From Streptomyces qaidamensis (GTDB lineage: Bacteria > Actinomycetota > Actinomycetes > Streptomycetales > Streptomycetaceae): 64,000 nt of DNA. Where the stretch lies: positions 7,998,001 through 8,062,000 of the forward strand of contig NZ_CP015098.1 of NCBI RefSeq assembly GCF_001611795.1, read 5' to 3'. This document shows positions 59,648-64,000 of the stretch, one piece after another (the first letter of the stretch is position 1; every line of letters starts with the position of its first letter). Made by a program: the position numbers and the translations under genes. The notes below the pieces were generated by a model. It made no database searches. It saw nothing but the letters and a program-made list of their open reading frames with translations, and was not told the origin of the DNA.

Positions 59648-61000
59648 ATGTCGCAGGTTCTTCCTGATGACGCATCACCGGTCCATGACCTGATCGGTAT
59701 CGGCTTCGGGCCGTCCAATGTGGCCATGGCGATAGCGCTCCGCGAGCACAACACCCGCGTCGGCAGGCAGGGGGCGATCACCGCTCACTTCTTCGAGCAG
59801 CAGCCCCGCTTCGGCTGGCACCGCGGCATGCTCATCGACGACGCCACCATGCAGGTCTCCTTCCTCAAGGACCTGGTGACCCTGCGGAACCCGGCCAGCG
59901 AGTACAGCTTCCTGTGCTATCTGCAGAGCAAGGGCCGGCTGATCGACTTCATCAACCACAAGAATCTGTTCCCGCTGCGCGTGGAGTTCCACGACTACTT
60001 CGAGTGGGCCGCGTCCCAGGTCGACGACATGGTCTCCTACGGCCACGAGGTCGTCGGGGTCGCGCCCGTGACCCGGGACGGCGTCGTGGAGTACCTGGAG
60101 GTGACCGTCCGCTCGGGCGGCGGCCTGGAGGTCCACCGGGCCCGCAACCTCGTCATCGGCACCGGCCTGCGCCCCCTCATGCCCGAGGGCGTGGAGCGCG
60201 GCGAACGCGTCTGGCACAACTCCGAACTCCTGGCACGGGTCGACGAACTGGAAGGCACCTCGCCGTCCCGGTTCGTCGTCGTGGGTGCCGGCCAGAGCGC
60301 CGCGGAGAACGTCGCCTACCTGCACCGCCGCTTCCCCGAGGCCGAGGTCTGCGCCGTCTTCTCCCGCTACGGCTACAGCCCCGCCGACGACAGCAGCTTC
60401 GCCAACCGGATCTTCGACCCCCAGGCCGTCGACGAGTACTTCGCGGCGCCCGAGGACGTCAAGCGCCGCCTGATGGACTACCACGGCAACACCAACTACT
60501 CCGTGGTGGACATCGACCTGATCGACGACCTCTACCGGCAGTCGTACCGGGAGAAGGTCCTCGGCACCGAACGCCTGCGCTTCCTCAACGTCTCCCGCCT
60601 CACCGCCGTCAAGGAGACCCCCACCAGCGCCCTGGCCACCGTGAAGTCCCTCGTCACCGGCGAGGAGACCGACCTCGACGCCGACGTCGTCGTCTTCGCC
60701 ACCGGCTACAGCCCCGCCGATCCCACCGGTCTGCTCGGCGAGGTCGCCGACCGCTGCGTCCGCGACGACGAGGGCCGCGTCCGCGTCGAGCGCGACTGGC
60801 GCATCACGACCGACCCGGCCCTGCGCTGCGGCATCTACCTCCAGGGCGGCACGGAGCACACGCACGGCATCACCTCGTCCCTGCTGTCCAACACCGCCAT
60901 CAGGGTGGGCGAGATCCTGGACTCGCTCCTCGGACGCGGCTCCGCTGCCGACGAGGCCCGCACGCTCGCCGACGGCACGGGCAGCACGGCCCGTCAGTAA
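59648..61000 (+). CDS. cchB: L-ornithine N5-monooxygenase (CchB-like)
   Basis: This 450-residue flavin-dependent N-hydroxylase has the FAD motif DLIGIGFGPSNVAMAIAL at 15-32, FGWHRGMLIDDATMQVSFLK, LVTLRNPASEYSFLCYL, the NADPH motif FVVVGAGQSAAENVAYLHRR near 215 and the FATGYSPAD block near 350. It makes N5-hydroxyornithine, the first step of hydroxamate siderophore assembly. GGGAG precedes the ATG by five bases. It sits 87 bp downstream of a strong iron box and is followed by the importer genes. Confidence 0.95.
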   Translation: MSQVLPDDASPVHDLIGIGFGPSNVAMAIALREHNTRVGRQGAITAHFFEQQPRFGWHRGMLIDDATMQVSFLKDLVTLRNPASEYSFLCYLQSKGRLIDFINHKNLFPLRVEFHDYFEWAASQVDDMVSYGHEVVGVAPVTRDGVVEYLEVTVRSGGGLEVHRARNLVIGTGLRPLMPEGVERGERVWHNSELLARVDELEGTSPSRFVVVGAGQSAAENVAYLHRRFPEAEVCAVFSRYGYSPADDSSFANRIFDPQAVDEYFAAPEDVKRRLMDYHGNTNYSVVDIDLIDDLYRQSYREKVLGTERLRFLNVSRLTAVKETPTSALATVKSLVTGEETDLDADVVVFATGYSPADPTGLLGEVADRCVRDDEGRVRVERDWRITTDPALRCGIYLQGGTEHTHGITSSLLSNTAIRVGEILDSLLGRGSAADEARTLADGTGSTARQ

Positions 61001-61051
61001 ACACCGCGCTCGATCAACTCACCGCCGGGGCAAGGGATAACGTACGTCCAC

Positions 61052-62113
61052 ATGGGCACGACTGCTGTGATGGAGCGCCCCGCGCCCGGGGGCATGGCGA
61101 AGACCCGTCGGCGACGGGTCATGGGTCTGGGCACCCTTCTGGCGGTCCTCGTGGCCGCCGCGGCGTTGTCGCTCGCCGTCGGCGCCCGGGCGCTGAGCCC
61201 GGCCGAGGTCTGGCACGGGCTCTTCGGGGCCCCGACGTCCGACCAGCGGCTCACGGAGATCCGGCTCATCGTGGAGACCGTACGGGTGCCCCGTACGGTT
61301 CTCGCGATCGTGGCGGGCATCGCCCTCGGCGTCGGCGGGGCGCTCATCCAGGGGTTCACCCGCAACCCGATCGCCGACACCGGCCTGCTCGGCGTGAACA
61401 CCGGCGCCTCGTTCGCCGTGGTGTCGGTGATCGCGGTCTTCGGGTTCTCCGACCCGTTCCAGTACGTCTGGTTCGCCTTCCTCGGGGCGGCGGTCGCCGG
61501 TGTCGTGGTGTTCGGACTCGCGAGTATCGGCCGGGGCGCCGGCAACCCGCTGACGCTGGCCCTGGCCGGGCAGGGGATCACGGTCTTCCTGATGGCGATG
61601 ACCACGGCGGTCGCGCTGTCGAACCAGGCCTCGCTGAACGCGCTGCGGTTCTGGAACGCGGGCTCCGTGGCCGGCGTCGGCTTCGACGTCATCTGGCCGG
61701 TGACCGCGTTCATCGCCGTGGGGCTGGTGCTGGCCCTGACCACGCTGCCCTCGCTCAACCTGCTCAATCTCGGTGACGACGTGGCGCGCGGGCTCGGCGT
61801 GAACATCGCACTGAGCCGGACCGTCGGCATCACCGCCATCACGCTGCTGGCGGGGGCGGCGACGGCCGCGTGCGGCCCCATCGCCTTCCTCGGACTGATG
61901 GTGGCCCACGTGGCCCGCCACCTGACCGGCCCGGACTACCGCTGGCTGGTGCCCTGCGCCGGACTGCTCGGCGCCGTCGTCCTGCTGGTCTGCGACATCA
62001 TCGGCCGACTGGTCGTCAGGCCGGGCGAGCTGGACGCGGGTGTCGTCGTGGCGCTCCTCGGCGCCCCCTTCTTCGCGGTGCTCGTCTGGCGCGGAAAGTT
62101 CAGGAGCGCATGA
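61052..62113 (+). CDS. cchC: Ferric-siderophore ABC importer permease (FecCD type)
   Basis: This 353-residue protein has about nine helices. FecCD signatures are RLIVETVRVPRTVLAIVAGI, GVGGALIQGFTRNPIADTGL, LGVNTGASFAVV, LALAGQGITVFLMA, and the C-terminal ACGPIAFLGLMVAHVARHLT with GAVVLLVCDIIGRL. It forms a heterodimer with the next gene, with which it overlaps by four bases. It starts 51 bp after the N-hydroxylase gene. By gene order it corresponds to cchC of the coelichelin cluster. Confidence 0.92.
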   Translation: MGTTAVMERPAPGGMAKTRRRRVMGLGTLLAVLVAAAALSLAVGARALSPAEVWHGLFGAPTSDQRLTEIRLIVETVRVPRTVLAIVAGIALGVGGALIQGFTRNPIADTGLLGVNTGASFAVVSVIAVFGFSDPFQYVWFAFLGAAVAGVVVFGLASIGRGAGNPLTLALAGQGITVFLMAMTTAVALSNQASLNALRFWNAGSVAGVGFDVIWPVTAFIAVGLVLALTTLPSLNLLNLGDDVARGLGVNIALSRTVGITAITLLAGAATAACGPIAFLGLMVAHVARHLTGPDYRWLVPCAGLLGAVVLLVCDIIGRLVVRPGELDAGVVVALLGAPFFAVLVWRGKFRSA

Positions 62114-63171
62114 ACGTGACCGAAGTGAAGCCGACGCTGCCGCCGGGCGTGCGGCTGGGCCGGGTGTCGTTCTTCTGGCGGCCCTGGCTGGTGGGCGTCT
62201 CGCTGCTGCTGGCGGCGGCGGCCTTCCTGGTCTTCTGCGTGTCCATCGGCGTCGGGGACTTTCCCATCGGCCTGCCGCAGGTGATCCGCACGCTCATCGG
62301 GCGGGGCGAACAGGTCGACGAGTTCGTCATCATGGACCTGCGGATGCCGCGTGCCCTGGCCGGGCTCGTCGTGGGGATCGCGCTCGGGGTGTCCGGGGCG
62401 ATCACCCAGTCCATCGCCCGGAACCCCCTGGCCAGCCCGGACGTTCTGGGCATCACCACGGGCGCGAGCGCGGTCGCGGTGTTCCTCGTGACCGTGTCGG
62501 GCGGAGCCGCCGCGGCCGTGACAGACACCGTGGGCCTGTCGGCGGCGGCGCTCGCCGGCGGCCTCGGCACGGGGCTGCTGGTGTACTTCCTGGCCTGGCG
62601 GCGCGGGATCGACGGCTTCCGGCTCATCCTCATCGGCATCTCGGTGAGCGCGGTGATGGAGGCCATCACCACCTGGCTGCTCGTCACGGCCGACATCAGG
62701 GACGTGGCCCAGGCACAGGCCTGGCTGGTCGGCTCGCTCGACGACCGCTCGTGGGACGAAGTTCAGGTGGCCCTGTGGGGCACGCTCGTCCTGCTGGTCG
62801 TCGTGGCCGCCGTCGCGTTCCAGTTCAAGCCGATGCACTTCGGCGACGACGTCGCCGCCGGCCTCGGGGTGCGGTACGCGGCCGTACGGGCGGTCCTGCT
62901 GCTGTGCGCGGTGCTGCTGGCCGGTGTGGCGGTGAGCGCGGCGGGCCCGGTCCCGTTCGTCGCGCTGGTCGCCCCGCAGGTAGCGATGCGGCTGGCGCGC
63001 TGCCCGACACCGCCGATGCTCGCCTCGGGCCTGGTGGGGGCGCTGCTGCTGATCGGCTCGGACCTGGTCGCGCGGGCGGTGCTGCCGGTCTCGCTCCCGG
63101 TCGGCGTGGTCACCGCCGCGATCGGCGGGCCCTTCCTCGTCTACCTGCTGGTGCGGGCCAACCTCCGGTAG
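62110..63171 (+). CDS. cchD: Ferric-siderophore ABC importer permease (FecCD type)
   Basis: This 353-residue second permease has IMDLRMPRALAGLVVGIALG, VSGAITQSIARNPLASPDVL, GITTGASAVAVF, AQAWLVGSLDDRSWDEV, and AAGPVPFVALVAPQVAMRLA. The ATG at 62110 overlaps the previous stop codon (ATGA). It is followed 39 bp later by the ATPase gene, with a possible internal iron box between them. Confidence 0.92.
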   Translation: MNVTEVKPTLPPGVRLGRVSFFWRPWLVGVSLLLAAAAFLVFCVSIGVGDFPIGLPQVIRTLIGRGEQVDEFVIMDLRMPRALAGLVVGIALGVSGAITQSIARNPLASPDVLGITTGASAVAVFLVTVSGGAAAAVTDTVGLSAAALAGGLGTGLLVYFLAWRRGIDGFRLILIGISVSAVMEAITTWLLVTADIRDVAQAQAWLVGSLDDRSWDEVQVALWGTLVLLVVVAAVAFQFKPMHFGDDVAAGLGVRYAAVRAVLLLCAVLLAGVAVSAAGPVPFVALVAPQVAMRLARCPTPPMLASGLVGALLLIGSDLVARAVLPVSLPVGVVTAAIGGPFLVYLLVRANLR

Positions 63172-63182
63172 ATGTACAAGAG

Positions 63183-63201
63183 TCAGGTGAACCTAAGCAA
63201 G
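63183..63201 (+). promoter_or_regulatory. Weak iron box before the ATPase gene
   Basis: TCAGGTGAACCTAAGCAAG matches the reversed iron-box consensus at 14 of 19 positions, 10-28 bp before the ATPase start. It may give the ATPase gene its own iron control. Confidence 0.5.
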
Positions 63202-63210
63202 GGGGGACCC

Positions 63211-64000
63211 GTGGTCGCACAGTCCGTCACCGAGGCCGCGGTCGGCGACGCCTCGCGGCTGGCAGCCCGAGACGTCACGGTCGGCTACGGCGGCCGGGTC
63301 GTCATCGACGGCCTCGACGTGGCGATACCGCCGGGGGTCGTCACCACGATCATCGGTCCCAACGGCTGTGGGAAGTCCACCCTGTTGCGGACCCTGTCAC
63401 GGCTGCTCAAGCCCACCCGGGGGACGGTCGTCCTGGACGGCGAGGACATCGGCAGGCTGCGGACCCGGGACGTGGCGAAGAAGCTCGGCCTGCTGCCGCA
63501 GGCGCCGGTCGCGCCGGAGGGGCTGACGGTGGCCGACCTGGTCGCCCGGGGCCGGCACCCACACCAGAGCTGGCTGCGGCAGTGGTCCTCGGACGACGCG
63601 GAGGTCGTGGAGCGCGCGCTCGCGATGACCGGCGTGGCCGACCTGGCCGACCGCCCGGTCGACTCGCTCTCCGGCGGGCAACGGCAGCGCGTGTGGATCT
63701 CCATGACGCTGGCTCAGGGCACCGATCTGCTCCTCCTGGACGAGCCGACGACCTATCTGGACCTGGCGCACGCGGTCGACGTCCTCGACCTGGTCGACGA
63801 TCTGCACGAGTCGGGCTGCACCGTCGTCATGGTGCTCCACGACCTCAACCTCGCCGTGCGCTACAGCGACCACCTCGTCGTGATGCGGGAGGGGTCCATC
63901 CTGGCGCAGGGCCATCCGCACGACATCGTCACCGCCGAACTGCTGCACGAGGCATTCGGGTTGCGCGCCCAGGTGATCGACGACCCGGTGGGCGACCGGC
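63211..64000 (+). CDS. cchE: Ferric-siderophore ABC importer ATPase, 3' end off window
   Basis: About 263 residues are visible. Walker A is IIGPNGCGKSTLLRTLSRLL, Q-loop LGLLPQAPVAPEGLTVADLV, signature SLSGGQRQRVWISMTLAQG, Walker B LLLLDEPTTYLDLAHAVDVL and switch His VMVLHDLNLAVRYSD, the FecE/FepC pattern. The GTG at 63211 follows AAGGGGGG; an in-frame ATG at 63172 directly after the previous stop lacks a ribosome binding site and would place the iron box inside the gene. It should energise the two FecCD permeases. Confidence 0.93.
   Translation, partial: MVAQSVTEAAVGDASRLAARDVTVGYGGRVVIDGLDVAIPPGVVTTIIGPNGCGKSTLLRTLSRLLKPTRGTVVLDGEDIGRLRTRDVAKKLGLLPQAPVAPEGLTVADLVARGRHPHQSWLRQWSSDDAEVVERALAMTGVADLADRPVDSLSGGQRQRVWISMTLAQGTDLLLLDEPTTYLDLAHAVDVLDLVDDLHESGCTVVMVLHDLNLAVRYSDHLVVMREGSILAQGHPHDIVTAELLHEAFGLRAQVIDDPVGDR

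Overview
The window is high-GC actinobacterial DNA and almost certainly Streptomyces. Evidence is dense, strongly GC3-biased genes, GTG and TTG starts, a CitAB-type two-component pair, a coelichelin-type siderophore locus, and a mycobacterial/streptomycete-type 25-residue basic ribosomal-like protein. About 56 protein-coding genes or gene remnants and one tRNA-Pro(GGG) gene can be supported. No rRNA, CRISPR array or intact insertion sequence was seen.

Left part (1-7 kb): a partial family 2 glycosyltransferase, a divergent GH15 glycosidase, and a galE-type epimerase gene 6 bp upstream of a large membrane GGDEF/EAL protein. The glycosyltransferase and galE are preceded by the same 25-bp motif, which suggests a co-regulated polysaccharide or glycolipid function. 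7-19 kb is a complete myo-inositol utilisation locus. On the minus strand lie iolC, an aldolase gene, iolB, iolD, iolA and a GntR regulator; on the plus strand lie a CUT2-type ABC importer, an IolE-like gene and iolG. The two arms fire from a mirrored promoter/operator pair near 14.0-14.1 kb. A related box recurs upstream of a second operon (20-24 kb: phytanoyl-CoA dioxygenase-like, SDR, two Gfo/Idh dehydrogenases), which looks like a feeder pathway for modified cyclitols or sugars. 24-28.5 kb holds two LacI regulators, a TMEM175-like channel, another Gfo/Idh enzyme and a cupin.

28.7-32.6 kb holds the tRNA-Pro, a tiny ribosomal-like gene too short for routine gene calling, an FAD monooxygenase and two decayed genes: a frameshifted small membrane protein and a metalloprotease with a ruined HExxH motif and an internal deletion.

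32.6-46 kb is the most accessory-looking part. It has a LAL-type LuxR regulator, a TPR-CHAT caspase-like protease divergent from an intracellular subtilase, an ECF-like sigma factor and an acidic partner protein. It continues with an N-formylglutamate amidohydrolase and a P-loop STAND-like NTPase paired with a membrane-anchored periplasmic-binding-type sensor, next to an IS30 transposase remnant. The CHAT/subtilase/sigma group resembles, by logic only, the protease-plus-sigma arrangement of type III-E CRISPR loci and is the best candidate for an undescribed system. The LuxR/CHAT convergent junction carries a 182-bp tandem duplication.

46-64 kb is more conventional: monomeric isocitrate dehydrogenase, an M1-like secreted peptidase, an MscS channel, a YbhN/MprF-like membrane protein, an ABC exporter with a textbook SoxR box and probably leaderless mRNA, a lipoprotein, a CitA/CitB pair, and a MarR regulator. 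The right end is the start of a coelichelin-type siderophore cluster (formyltransferase, ornithine N-hydroxylase, FecCD-type permeases, ATPase) with iron boxes.
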